Below, piece by piece: positions 16,763-25,393 of a stretch of DNA of 64,000 nucleotides. This DNA is from Acidobacteriota bacterium. GTDB taxonomy: Bacteria > Acidobacteriota > Vicinamibacteria > Vicinamibacterales > UBA8438. The position numbers and the translations under genes are program-made. The stretch lies in NCBI GenBank assembly GCA_009838525.1, contig VXRJ01000016.1, positions 161,114-225,113 on the forward strand, read 5' to 3'. Within the stretch, counting starts at the first letter, position 1, and each line of letters starts with the position of its first letter. The notes beneath the pieces were generated by a model. That model had not been told where the DNA came from, did not search any database, and saw only the letters and a program-made list of their open reading frames with translations.

Positions 16763-16810
16763 CTGTCCGTACACGATCCGTACGCTACACTAGTCGTCGA
16801 GGAGCCGTTC
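16763..16810 (+). promoter_or_regulatory. Promoter, operator-like repeat and ribosome site of the DUF1778/GNAT operon
   Basis: TACACT (16786-16791) is a good -10 box, with a weak CTGTCC at 16763-16768. The hexamer CCGTAC is repeated at 16767-16772 and 16778-16783, 11 bases apart and overlapping the promoter, as expected for an autorepressing antitoxin. GAGGAG at 16799-16804 precedes the GTG start by six bases. Confidence 0.5.
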
Positions 16811-17092
16811 GTGCCGACATCTCCGACGACCCGAGACGACCGCATCGAGCTTCGCGCAACCCGCGAAGAGAAGCGAATTCTCGCGGCGGCCGCCACCTAC
16901 GAGCGCCTCGACCTGACCACATTCGTCATGCGGACGGCGCTGCCGGTCGCTGAGGACGTCGTCGCGCGCCATGAGCGTCTGCGTCTGAGCGCCCGTGACA
17001 GCGCCCGCGTTCTGGAGCTGCTGGAGCATCCGGCGGAGCCCACGGCGGCGTTGCGCGCCGCGGCCAGGCGGGTGCGGCGGAATCGGGAGTGA
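16811..17092 (+). CDS. DUF1778 (TacA-type) antitoxin
   Basis: 93 aa from the GTG at 16811, chosen because GAGGAG lies just upstream. R-D-D-R-I-E-L-R-A-T-R-E-E-K-R-I-L-A-A-A-A is the ribbon-helix-helix start typical of DUF1778, which binds operator DNA as a dimer. The C-terminal part would wrap the toxin. The stop overlaps the toxin start (GTGA). Confidence 0.88.
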   Translation: MPTSPTTRDDRIELRATREEKRILAAAATYERLDLTTFVMRTALPVAEDVVARHERLRLSARDSARVLELLEHPAEPTAALRAAARRVRRNRE

Positions 17093-17616
17093 CACCGCGC
17101 GGCGTGGGTTGGCGCGAGGAAGCGCTGTCCCGCCGCCACGATCGGGCCCAGTTCGACTGTGGCGTCCCCGAGTTGAACGAGTACCTCCGGCGGTATGCCC
17201 GGCAAAATCACGAGCGCGGCGGCGCCAAGACGTTCGTAGCCGTCCCGCCCGAGTCGCCCCATACGGTCATCGGCTACTACACAATTGCCCCGGGAGCCAT
17301 CGACTTCGGCAAGGTGCCAGACCACGCCAAGAAGGGGCTTGGCCGCTATGAGGTGCCGGTGTTCCGGCTCGGCAGGCTGGCCGTGTCGCTGGACAGGCAC
17401 GGGCAGGGACTTGGCGGCGAGCTGCTCGTTGCCGCCGGCGAACGCGCGATCGCGGTGGCCGAGGCCGTCGGGGGCGTCGCGCTGGCGATTGACGCGAAGG
17501 ATGACCGGGCGGCGCAGTGGTACGAGCGGTTTGGCGCGTTGCGTCTGCTGGACCACCCGCTGAAGCTCATCCTGCCACTGGCGACGATCGCGGCGGCGCT
17601 CAAGGCAACGCGATAG
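17089..17616 (+). CDS. GNAT acetyltransferase toxin (TacT-type)
   Basis: 175 aa. The acetyl-CoA loop is seen in R-H-G-Q-G-L-G-G-E-L-L (about 103-113), after R-L-G-R-L-A-V-S-L. Members paired with DUF1778 acetylate the amino group of charged tRNAs and block translation. The N-terminal F-D-C-G-V-P-E-L-N-E-Y-L is typical of this subfamily. It starts within the antitoxin stop, so the two are coupled. No truncation is seen, so the pair looks intact. Confidence 0.88.
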   Translation: MTPRGVGWREEALSRRHDRAQFDCGVPELNEYLRRYARQNHERGGAKTFVAVPPESPHTVIGYYTIAPGAIDFGKVPDHAKKGLGRYEVPVFRLGRLAVSLDRHGQGLGGELLVAAGERAIAVAEAVGGVALAIDAKDDRAAQWYERFGALRLLDHPLKLILPLATIAAALKATR

Positions 17617-17753
17617 GAGCACAAGCTGGTGCAGTCGGCCAGTTGTGGGTGTTCGGCATTGACGAGTTGCTCAGGACTTGGCGCCAGCGAGGCCGAGACG
17701 CCGCCTCACGCTATGATCACGTGTTGGCCGCTTGACGGCGGCCGGCGTTGACG

Positions 17754-18887
17754 ATGACACCCTTCGAGTTCCGGTTGCCGACCCGCCTGTTCTTCGGCGC
17801 GGGGTCGATCGCCCGCCTGGGCGAAGTGGCGCGCGAGCTGGGGTTTGCGCGGCCGCTGCTGGTGTCGGACCACGGACTGGAGGAAGCGGGCCACGTCGAC
17901 CGGGCGATGGCGCTGCTGCGCGCGGCGGACATCGACGTGACGGTGTTTGATGACTTCGATGTAAATCCCGACACCGACATGGTGGCGCGCGGCGTGCGCT
18001 TCGCCCGGGAGCTGGGCCCGGACTCGGTCATCGGCCTCGGCGGCGGCAGCTCGCTCGACTGCGCGAAGGGGATCAACCTGCTGCTGACGAACGGCGGCGC
18101 GATGGTCGACTACAAGGGCTACGGCAAGGCGAGCCGCCCCCTGCTGCCGATGATTGCCGTGCCGACCACCGCGGGCACCGGGTCGGAGGCGCAGAGCTAC
18201 GCGGTAATCGCCGACGCGGACACCCACATGAAGATGGCGTGCGGCGATCCGAAGCTGTTCTTCACGGCGGCGATCCTGGATCCGGAGCTGACCCTGTCGC
18301 AGCCGGCCCCGGTGACGGCGGCGGCGGGATTCGACGCGATCGCGCACGCCACCGAGACCGCCGTGACCACGCGCCGGACCGCGGTCTCCGAGCTCTTCTC
18401 GCGCGAGGCGTTCCGGCTGCTGGAGGGGAACTACGAGCGGGTGCTGACCTCTCCCGACGATCTCGGGGCGCGGAGCGCGATGCAGCTCGGCGCGTTCTAC
18501 GCCGGCGTGGCCATCGAGCAGTCGATGCTCGGGGCGGCGCATGCCTGCGCGAACCCCCTGACGGCGCGCTACGGCCTCACGCATGGCGTCGCGCTCGCCA
18601 TCCTGCTGCCTCACGTCGTGCGGTGGAACGCGCAGGCGAACGGCGACCTGTACGGCGGGCTCTGCGACGCGTCCGCCGGCGGCAACGGGGCCGGCAACTA
18701 CCTGGCCACCCGACTCGTCGAAATAGGAAGGACGGGAGGTTTCCCGCCCGACCTGCGGACGGCCGGCGTGACGGAAGCGGACCTGGCGGCTCTGGCGGAG
18801 GCGGCGGGCCAGCAGTGGACGGGAACGTTCAACCCGAGGCCGTTCGGCGCGCGCGAAGCGCTGGAGGTGTACCGATGCGCGTACTGA
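17754..18887 (+). CDS. Iron-containing (group III) alcohol dehydrogenase
   Basis: 377 aa from the ATG at 17754 (a TTG two codons earlier is possible). NAD-binding G-L-G-G-G-S-S-L-D-C-A-K and P-T-T-A-G-T-G-S-E, then metal ligands in G-F-D-A-I-A-H-A-T-E and L-G-A-A-H-A-C-A-N-P-L and Y-G-L-T-H-G. It would interconvert an alcohol and aldehyde. TATGAT at 17712-17717 may be its -10 box. It is the first gene of a co-directional set; the next gene starts inside its last codons. Confidence 0.9.
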   Translation: MTPFEFRLPTRLFFGAGSIARLGEVARELGFARPLLVSDHGLEEAGHVDRAMALLRAADIDVTVFDDFDVNPDTDMVARGVRFARELGPDSVIGLGGGSSLDCAKGINLLLTNGGAMVDYKGYGKASRPLLPMIAVPTTAGTGSEAQSYAVIADADTHMKMACGDPKLFFTAAILDPELTLSQPAPVTAAAGFDAIAHATETAVTTRRTAVSELFSREAFRLLEGNYERVLTSPDDLGARSAMQLGAFYAGVAIEQSMLGAAHACANPLTARYGLTHGVALAILLPHVVRWNAQANGDLYGGLCDASAGGNGAGNYLATRLVEIGRTGGFPPDLRTAGVTEADLAALAEAAGQQWTGTFNPRPFGAREALEVYRCAY

Positions 18888-20020
18888 CTCGCTCGCTGAT
18901 CGTCGTGCTTTGCGCCACCATCGCCATCGCCGTCGGCGTCGGCGGCGGGCCGATGGTCGCGCAGACGGTGTCCCCCGCCGATACCTGGGGGCAGTTCCGC
19001 GGCGGCCCGAGCCTCACCGGCGTGTCGGCCGCGACGGTGCCCGACGACCTGGAGCTGCTCTGGACCTTCGAAGCAGGGGAATCGATCGATTCGTCCGCCG
19101 CCATCGCCGACGGCACGGTCTACGTCGGCGCATACACCGGCGAGCTGATCGCGCTGGACCTGGACACCGGCGACGTTCGCTGGCGCTACAAGGCGAGCGA
19201 GCGGATGGGGATCGGCGAGTCCTCGCCCGCGGTGGGAAACGGGCGCGTCTTCATCGGCGACCTGGCCGGCTTGCTGCACGCAGTCGACGCGGCCACCGGC
19301 GAGGCGCTGTGGACCTACGCGACGCAGGGCGAGATCAAGTCGTCGCCGGTCCTCGTCGGCGACCGCGTGCTGATCGGTTCGTACGACGGCTACCTCTACG
19401 GCCTCGACGCGGCAACCGGCGAACTCGCCTGGCAGGTGGAAACGCAGAACTACGTCCATGCGACGCCCGCCGTGATCGACGGCGTCGCCTACTTCGGCGG
19501 CTGCGACGAGGTGTTCCATGGGGTCCGGGTGTCGGACGGCGAGAAGGTGGTCAGCCTTCCCGCCGGCGCCTACACCGCCGCATCGTCCGCGGTCCGGGAC
19601 GGGCGCGCCTACTTCGGAACGTTCGACAACGAGGTGATCAGCCTCGATCTGTCGACGCACGAGATCCTCTGGCGCTACGAACATCCGGAACGCCATTTTC
19701 CGTTCTACTCGTCGGCCCTCAACGTCGACGGAACCGTCGTTATCGGCGGCCGCGACCGCATGGTGCATGCGATCGACGACGCGACGGGCGAAGCGCGCTG
19801 GACGTTCATGACCCGCGCGCGGGTCGACTCGTCTCCCGCCGCCGCCGGCGACCGCGTCTATATCGGCTCGGGCGACGGCCGTTTCTACGTCCTCGATCTC
19901 GCCACCGGCGAGAAACTCTGGGAGTTCGACACCGGCGCCCCGCTCTCCGCCTCACCCGCCATCGCCGAGGGCAAGGTGGTGATCGGATCCCAGGACGGCG
20001 TCCTCTACTGCTTCGGGTGA
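18875..20020 (+). CDS. Exported PQQ-like beta-propeller protein
   Basis: 381 aa; start overlaps the dehydrogenase end by 13 bases. A signal peptide (about 1-30, ending M-V-A-Q) is followed by repeated propeller blades with the A-x-D-x-x-T-G-E-x-x-W pattern (for example L-D-A-A-T-G-E-L-A-W). The family includes BamB and PQQ-type dehydrogenase-like sensors. No catalytic residues of PQQ enzymes are evident. Periplasmic location is inferred; link to the aromatic genes downstream is by position only. Confidence 0.8.
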   Translation: MRVLTRSLIVVLCATIAIAVGVGGGPMVAQTVSPADTWGQFRGGPSLTGVSAATVPDDLELLWTFEAGESIDSSAAIADGTVYVGAYTGELIALDLDTGDVRWRYKASERMGIGESSPAVGNGRVFIGDLAGLLHAVDAATGEALWTYATQGEIKSSPVLVGDRVLIGSYDGYLYGLDAATGELAWQVETQNYVHATPAVIDGVAYFGGCDEVFHGVRVSDGEKVVSLPAGAYTAASSAVRDGRAYFGTFDNEVISLDLSTHEILWRYEHPERHFPFYSSALNVDGTVVIGGRDRMVHAIDDATGEARWTFMTRARVDSSPAAAGDRVYIGSGDGRFYVLDLATGEKLWEFDTGAPLSASPAIAEGKVVIGSQDGVLYCFG

Positions 20021-20074
20021 TGCGGTTACTGCTTCGGATGATGCGGCCGACCGCTGACATATAGTGAAGAGTTG

Positions 20075-21388
20075 ATGAGCACGGCAACCGAGACGGAGGT
20101 TGGCAGCTACTTCGTCGCCAACTACCCGCCATTCTCCGTCTGGACGGACGGCGCGGTGGCGGACGCGGCGCTGCCGGCGCTTGCCTCACCGTCCGCGGAC
20201 GTGCCGCTGGGGCTGTACCTCCACATCCCGTTCTGCCGGAAACGCTGCCACTTCTGCTACTTCCGGGTCTATACGAACAAGAACGCCGGCGAAGTGCAGG
20301 CGTACCTCGACGTCCTGGGACGCGAGTGGGAACTCTATGCGGAGCAGCCCGCGATCGCCGGGCGCCCGCTCGACTTCGTCTACTTCGGGGGCGGGACCCC
20401 GTCGTTTCTTTCCGTCCGGCAGTTGACCGGCCTCGTCGAGCGCCTGTCCGCCGTCACCCCCTGGTCGGACGCGAACGAGATCACGTTCGAGTGCGAACCG
20501 GGAACCCTGACCGAACCGAAGCTCTCCGCGATCCGCGATCTCGGCGTGACCCGCCTCAGCCTGGGAGTCGAGCACTTCGACGACGCGATCCTCGAGCTGA
20601 ATGGCCGCGCGCACCGTTCACCGGAGATCTTCCGCGCCTACGACTTCGCCCGGTCTATCGGGTTCCCGCAGATCAACATCGACCTGATCGCCGGCATGCT
20701 CGGCGATACCGACGCCAAGTGGCGGGACGCGGTGGAGCGGACGGTGGCGCTCGATCCCGACAGCGTCACCATCTACCAGATGGAGCTGCCCTTCAACACC
20801 ACGATCAGCAGCGACCGGCTGCACGGCGGCGGCCAGTTCTCGGAGACCGTGGCCGACTGGGCGACGAAGCGGCGCTGGGTCGACGAGGCGTTCGCCGCGC
20901 TGGAACGGGCCGGCTACACGGTGGGCAGCGCCTATACCGCGGTCAAGGACCCGGGCCGCACTACGTTCGTCTACCGCGACCGGCTGTGGCAGGGCGCCGA
21001 CCTGGCGGGCCTGGGCGTCGCGTCGTTCGGGCACGTGAACGGCGTTCACATGCAGAATCTCGACAGTTGGGGGCCGTACGTCGCCGCCATCAACGAGGGA
21101 CGGCTCCCCCTCAACCGGGCCTACCGGCCGACCGACGAGGAGCGGCTGATCCGCGAGCTGGTGCTGCAACTGAAGCTGGGGTCGATCCGCCCCGGCTACT
21201 TCCACGAGAAGTACGGGGTGGACATCCACGACCGTTTCACCGCGCCGCTCGCGTCGCTCGAGTCGGACGGCTATCTCACGGAATCGTCGGCCGAACGGGT
21301 CCGGCTGTCGCGCGACGGCCTGCTGCGCGTCGACAGCCTGCTCCCCCGCTTCTTCCTGCCGGCGCACACCGACATCCGGTACACCTGA
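20075..21388 (+). CDS. HemW/HemN-like radical SAM protein
   Basis: 437 aa. L-Y-L-H-I-P-F-C-R-K-R-C-H-F-C-Y-F carries CxxxCxxC, and Y-F-G-G-G-T-P-S is the SAM motif, both as in coproporphyrinogen oxidase-like enzymes. The usual HemN CxxCxC form is not present, so true coproporphyrinogen dehydrogenase activity is doubtful; class C radical SAM methyltransferases share this fold. TATAGT (20060-20065) ends nine bases before the ATG, so the message may be nearly leaderless. In this cluster a methyl transfer or ring modification of an aromatic is possible. Confidence 0.8.
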   Translation: MSTATETEVGSYFVANYPPFSVWTDGAVADAALPALASPSADVPLGLYLHIPFCRKRCHFCYFRVYTNKNAGEVQAYLDVLGREWELYAEQPAIAGRPLDFVYFGGGTPSFLSVRQLTGLVERLSAVTPWSDANEITFECEPGTLTEPKLSAIRDLGVTRLSLGVEHFDDAILELNGRAHRSPEIFRAYDFARSIGFPQINIDLIAGMLGDTDAKWRDAVERTVALDPDSVTIYQMELPFNTTISSDRLHGGGQFSETVADWATKRRWVDEAFAALERAGYTVGSAYTAVKDPGRTTFVYRDRLWQGADLAGLGVASFGHVNGVHMQNLDSWGPYVAAINEGRLPLNRAYRPTDEERLIRELVLQLKLGSIRPGYFHEKYGVDIHDRFTAPLASLESDGYLTESSAERVRLSRDGLLRVDSLLPRFFLPAHTDIRYT

Positions 21389-21405
21389 TCGTCCCGACCC
21401 CTCCG

Positions 21406-21945
21406 ATGGCGCCGCTCCGACTCCTCTATCCGCTTGATGCCGTCTACAAGCGCGCCGGCATCGATCCGCCGGGCGCGTGCGCGGCTGCGCCGGACGAGAT
21501 CCCGCTGCCGTACCGGTCGCTGCTGGTCCACGAAAACGACATGACGGAGACCCTGGAGCGCCACTTCGGCGGGCGGATCGTCCTGCGTCCGCTCGGCGTC
21601 TTCACGCGGGGCGGTTCGTATTTCCGCCGCGTCCTGCTGGTTCACGAGGAGGCGGGGCGACCGGTGGAGATGGGAGCCATCCGGATAGACCTCGACGCCT
21701 TCAGCGCGCCCATGCGCGAGAAGATCCTCCAGAACGAGATTCCTCTCGGCCGGATCCTCCGGGACGGGCACGTCGACTACCGGAGCGTGCCGAAGGCGTT
21801 CCTGGCGATTACGCCGAACCCCGAGATGATGGGCGTCTTCTGGATGCGGCAGCCGAGCCGGTTGTACGGCCGGCGGACCGAGATCGTCCGCGAGGGCCGC
21901 AAGGTAGGCGACATCGTCGAAGTCCTGCCACAGGTGATCCGCTGA
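21406..21945 (+). CDS. Chorismate-lyase-like protein (PF01947/DUF98 type)
   Basis: 179 aa. The pattern L-L-V-H-E-N-D-M-T-E-T-L-E, the middle P-L-G-R-I-L, and the end S-R-L-Y-G-R-R-T-E-I-V-R-E-G-R-K-V-G-D-I-V-E-V-L-P match the PF01947 branch of the chorismate lyase fold. Some members convert chorismate to 4- or 3-hydroxybenzoate and pyruvate. The end overlaps the halogenase-like gene by one base (TGATG). It suggests a chorismate-derived aromatic as substrate of the downstream enzymes. Confidence 0.72.
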   Translation: MAPLRLLYPLDAVYKRAGIDPPGACAAAPDEIPLPYRSLLVHENDMTETLERHFGGRIVLRPLGVFTRGGSYFRRVLLVHEEAGRPVEMGAIRIDLDAFSAPMREKILQNEIPLGRILRDGHVDYRSVPKAFLAITPNPEMMGVFWMRQPSRLYGRRTEIVREGRKVGDIVEVLPQVIR

Positions 21946-23192
21946 TGGCCGGCACGCACGATACCGACGTCGTCGTCATCGGCGGCGGCCCGGCCGGCGC
22001 GACTGCCGCCACCGTGCTCGCGCAGCACGGCCGGCGCGTGACGCTCGTCGAGCGCGAGACCTTCCCGCGCTACCACATCGGCGAGTCCCTCATGCCGTAC
22101 ACGTGGTTCACCTTCGAACGGCTCGGCGTTCTCGACTGGTTCGAGCAGGCCGCGTGCCCGAAGAAGTACAGCGTGCAGTTCGTCTCGACGAGCGGTCAGG
22201 TATCCCAGCCGTTCTACTTCTTCGAGACCATCAAGCACCCCTGCGCGACGACGTGGCAGGTGCTCCGGAGCGATTTCGACCGCATGCTGCTCGACAACGC
22301 ACGCGCGACGGGAGTCGACGTCCGCCAGGGCGCGACGGTGCGCGAGCTGTTGATGGACGGCTCGCGCGCCAGCGGCGTCCGGACGGTGTCCGCGGACGGC
22401 GCGCACGAGAAGATCCACGCCGGCGCCGTGATCGACGCCTCGGGGCGCGACACGTTCGTCGCCTCCAAGCTCGGCTGGAAGCGGCGCGATCCGGATCTCG
22501 CGAAGATCGCGATCTTCAGCTACTACCGCGGCGCCAGGCGCGACCCGGGCCTCGACGAAGGCGCCACCACGGTTGCCTACATCCCGGAGAAGGGGTGGTT
22601 CTGGTACATCCCGCTGCCGGACGACGTCGTCAGCGTCGGCGTCGTCGCGGAAGCCGACTACCTGTACCGCGAGACGCGCGACCCGGAGACGATCTTCGAG
22701 CGCGAGGCGGCGGCCTGCCGCTGGATCGACGACCACCTGCAGCCGGGCACGCGGGTGGAGCCGGTCCGGGTCACCGGCGAATTCAGCTATCGCGCCGACC
22801 GCATCGGCGGCGACGGCTTCTGCCTGGCGGGCGATGCGTTCTCCTTTCTCGACCCGGTCTTCTCCACCGGCGTCTTCCTCGCCCTGAAGAGCGGCGAGAT
22901 GGCGGCCGATGCGATCCACGCTGGCCTCGACTCGCCGGCCGGCGTGACCGCCGAGACGTTCGCCGGCTACGAGCGCGACATGCGGTGGGCGCTGGATCAA
23001 TTCCGGCAACTGGTGCTGTCCTTCTACAACCAGGCGTTCAGCTTCCGGGACTTCATCCGCGTCCATCCGGAACTGCATCCCCGCCTCGTCGACGCCCTCG
23101 TCGGCAACGTCTTCGCCGACCTCGAGCCGCTGTTCAACGCGCTGCAGGAGTTTTCCGCCCGAACGTCGCGGGGGCTACAATCGGCACCTTGA
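21945..23192 (+). CDS. FAD-dependent halogenase-like oxidoreductase
   Basis: 415 aa. V-V-I-G-G-G-P-A-G-A-T-A binds FAD, F-P-R-Y-H-I-G-E-S-L is typical of flavin halogenases, and W218-F-W220-Y-I-P matches the WxWxIP halogenase signature. G-D-A-F-S-F-L-D-P-V-F-S-T-G-V forms the second FAD contact. It could chlorinate or brominate an aromatic, but related geranylgeranyl reductase-like and hydroxylating enzymes share much of this fold. Its stop overlaps the next start. Confidence 0.78.
   Translation: MAGTHDTDVVVIGGGPAGATAATVLAQHGRRVTLVERETFPRYHIGESLMPYTWFTFERLGVLDWFEQAACPKKYSVQFVSTSGQVSQPFYFFETIKHPCATTWQVLRSDFDRMLLDNARATGVDVRQGATVRELLMDGSRASGVRTVSADGAHEKIHAGAVIDASGRDTFVASKLGWKRRDPDLAKIAIFSYYRGARRDPGLDEGATTVAYIPEKGWFWYIPLPDDVVSVGVVAEADYLYRETRDPETIFEREAAACRWIDDHLQPGTRVEPVRVTGEFSYRADRIGGDGFCLAGDAFSFLDPVFSTGVFLALKSGEMAADAIHAGLDSPAGVTAETFAGYERDMRWALDQFRQLVLSFYNQAFSFRDFIRVHPELHPRLVDALVGNVFADLEPLFNALQEFSARTSRGLQSAP
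23176..23188 (+). promoter_or_regulatory. -10 box placed for leaderless transcription of the thioesterase gene
   Basis: TACAAT (23176-23181) ends seven bases before the TTG start at 23189. It lies inside the last codons of the halogenase-like gene and may provide a secondary promoter. No clear -35 box. Confidence 0.35.
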
Positions 23193-23635
23193 CAGGGCCG
23201 AGAACCAACACGACGAGCGAGCATCGTCTCCGGCGGCGCGTGCAATGGCACGAGACCGACGCCGCCGGCATCGTCCATTTCTCCTGCTTCTTCCACTACA
23301 TGGAAGAGGCGGAGCACGCCCTCTGGCGCGCCGCGGGCCTGAGCATCGCGGCGCCGGACGCCGCGGTGGGCTTCCCGCGGGTAGCCGCCACGTTCGATTT
23401 CCGGCGTCCGCTCCGCTTCGAGGACGAGTTCGACGTTCACATCCGGATCGTGGAGCTGGGCGCGCGCTCCATACGCTACGCCGCCGAGATCACGAAGGGC
23501 GGAGAGAGCCTGGCGACCGGGTCGCTCACGATCGCGTGCGTCGCCAGGGAACCGGGCCGGCCGCTCCGATCGACCCCCATTCCGGCCGAAATCGCCGAGC
23601 GGTTCGCGGTGGCGGACTCCGGGGTGGAAGGGTGA
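23189..23635 (+). CDS. Hotdog-fold acyl-CoA thioesterase (4-hydroxybenzoyl-CoA type)
   Basis: 148 aa from the TTG at 23189, which overlaps the previous stop. V-Q-W-H-E-T-D-A-A-G-I-V-H-F contains the catalytic Asp of the 4HBT family, followed by Y-M-E-E-A-E-H-A-L-W. It would release an acid from its CoA thioester; hydroxybenzoyl-CoA-like substrates fit the cluster. The next gene starts in its stop (GTGA). Confidence 0.85.
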   Translation: MTGPRTNTTSEHRLRRRVQWHETDAAGIVHFSCFFHYMEEAEHALWRAAGLSIAAPDAAVGFPRVAATFDFRRPLRFEDEFDVHIRIVELGARSIRYAAEITKGGESLATGSLTIACVAREPGRPLRSTPIPAEIAERFAVADSGVEG

Positions 23636-24987
23636 CGGAAGCAAGGAACGCCGCACCTTCCGACGTCGAGCCTGGCGCCAGCGCAACACGGGACGAGTGC
23701 CGTTCGCGCGAGGCCATCGCCGCCGCGCAGGAAGCACGGCTGCAGGCCCTGCTTCGGGCGATTCGTGGACGAAACGCGTTCTACGACAGGAAGTTCACCG
23801 GAGCCGGCATCAACGTCGATACGGTGCTGGGCGACGGCGGCCTCACCGCGCTCCCGTTCACCACGAAGGAAGAACTGGTCGCCGATCAGGCGTCGAACCC
23901 GCCGTGGGGCACGGCGTTGACCGAGCCCCTGGAGCGCTACGCGCGCTACAACCAGACGTCGTCGACCACGGGCGAGCCGTTGCGCTGGCTCGACACCCCG
24001 GAAAGCTGGCAGTGGATGCTCGACTGCTGGAAGGCGGTCTACCGCGCGGCGGGCGTGACCAGCCGGGATCGCATTCTCTTCCCCTTTTCGTTCGGCCCGT
24101 TCCTCGGCTTCTGGACCGGCTTCGACGCCGCCGTCCAGATCGGCGCCCACGCGATTCCGGCCGGCGGCATGACGAGCAAACAGCGGATCGGCTTGATCCG
24201 GGCGCTGGCGCCGACCGTCGTCTGCTGCACGCCGACCTACGCGTTGCGGTTGCTCGACGTCAGCCTGGAGACGGACGACGGGCCGTCGCTCGCGGAGAAC
24301 CCGATCCGCCTGATCATCGTCGCCGGCGAGCCGGGCGGCAGCATCCCGGCGACGCGGCAACGGATTGAACGCGGCTGGGAAGCGCGCGTGATCGATCACC
24401 ACGGCATGACGGAGGTGGGGCCGGTCAGCTTCGAGTGCCGCGAGTCGCCGGGCTCGCTGCACATCAACGAACGGGAGTTCATCGCCGAAGTGATCCACCC
24501 GGAGAGCGGCCGCCCGGTCCCGGACGGGAAACAGGGCGAACTGGTGCTGACTAACCTCGGGCGCACGGCGAGCCCGGTCATCCGGTACCGGACGCGCGAC
24601 CTGGCGATCCGTACCTCGACGCCCTGCGTTTGCGGCCGGACCTTCGCGCGGCTCGAGGGCGGCATCGCCGCGCGGACCGACGACATGGTGAGTGTCCGCG
24701 GCGTCAATGTCTATCCCTCCGCCATCGAGACGGTGGTGCGGGCGATTGACGACGTTGTGGAGTACCGCTGCACGGTCCGGCCGTGGCGGGCACGCCACAA
24801 GATCGCGCTGGAGGTGGAGGTGGCGCCCGGCGCCGACAAGGGCAGCGCGATCGCGGCGGCCGCCTCGCGACTGCGCGAAGCGACGGGTCTGGCGATTCCG
24901 GTTACCGCCGTGCACGCCGGATCGCTTCCGCGTTTCGACATGAAGGCGCGGCGTTTTGTTGTCGAACGGAGTGAGGTCAAGCAATGA
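23632..24987 (+). CDS. Phenylacetate-CoA ligase (PaaK)-like adenylate-forming enzyme
   Basis: 451 aa from GTG. Motifs: Q-T-S-S-T-T-G-E-P (P-loop), D-H-H-G-M-T-E-V-G-P, Y-R-T-R-D-L, C-V-C-G-R-T-F-A-R-L-E-G, and R-G-V-N-V-Y-P-S-A-I-E. It activates a carboxylic acid, probably aromatic, to an acyl-AMP and CoA ester. Fits with the thioesterase and chorismate-lyase-like genes. Confidence 0.88.
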   Translation: MTEARNAAPSDVEPGASATRDECRSREAIAAAQEARLQALLRAIRGRNAFYDRKFTGAGINVDTVLGDGGLTALPFTTKEELVADQASNPPWGTALTEPLERYARYNQTSSTTGEPLRWLDTPESWQWMLDCWKAVYRAAGVTSRDRILFPFSFGPFLGFWTGFDAAVQIGAHAIPAGGMTSKQRIGLIRALAPTVVCCTPTYALRLLDVSLETDDGPSLAENPIRLIIVAGEPGGSIPATRQRIERGWEARVIDHHGMTEVGPVSFECRESPGSLHINEREFIAEVIHPESGRPVPDGKQGELVLTNLGRTASPVIRYRTRDLAIRTSTPCVCGRTFARLEGGIAARTDDMVSVRGVNVYPSAIETVVRAIDDVVEYRCTVRPWRARHKIALEVEVAPGADKGSAIAAAASRLREATGLAIPVTAVHAGSLPRFDMKARRFVVERSEVKQ

Positions 24988-25337
24988 GCATCAACGGACT
25001 CGCCCACGTCATGCTGGGCGTCACCGACCTGGAAGCGTCCCGCGCGTTCTATTGCGGCGCGCTGGGCCTGGCCGTGCAGCGCGAGGCGCCCGGCTTCCTC
25101 TTTCTCGACACCGGCGCGGTAACGCTGTGCCTGAGCGAGCCGCACGCGACGCTCTCCGAACATCCAGGTCCCACCGAGGTCGTTCTCGCCGTCGATCACG
25201 TCCGGCAGGCCTACGACGCGCTCCGGGCGAACGGGGTGGAGTTCATGCGGGAGCCCGTCAACGTGACCGGCACGGAGTGGGCGGCGAATTTCCGCGATCC
25301 GGATGGCCATCTGCTCTCGGTCTTCGGCCCGGAGTAG
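24984..25337 (+). CDS. VOC-superfamily (glyoxalase/dioxygenase) protein
   Basis: 117 aa; ATGA overlap with the ligase gene. H-V-M-L-G-V-T-D-L-E-A-S-R-A-F-Y and F-R-D-P-D-G-H-L-L-S-V-F-G are the two halves of the VOC metal-binding fold, with the His and the C-terminal acidic region in place. Substrate unknown; ring-cleavage, isomerase and resistance proteins share this fold. Last gene of the aromatic set. Confidence 0.85.
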   Translation: MSINGLAHVMLGVTDLEASRAFYCGALGLAVQREAPGFLFLDTGAVTLCLSEPHATLSEHPGPTEVVLAVDHVRQAYDALRANGVEFMREPVNVTGTEWAANFRDPDGHLLSVFGPE

Positions 25338-25393
25338 GGGGCAGACGTAGTAGCATGAGCCGATCCACGATAGTTTTCAGGAGGCTGGTGTCC

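Noticed and set aside
16545..16793. Small plus-strand frame before the antitoxin
   Set aside because: Ends inside the promoter region; no ribosome site or family match by eye.
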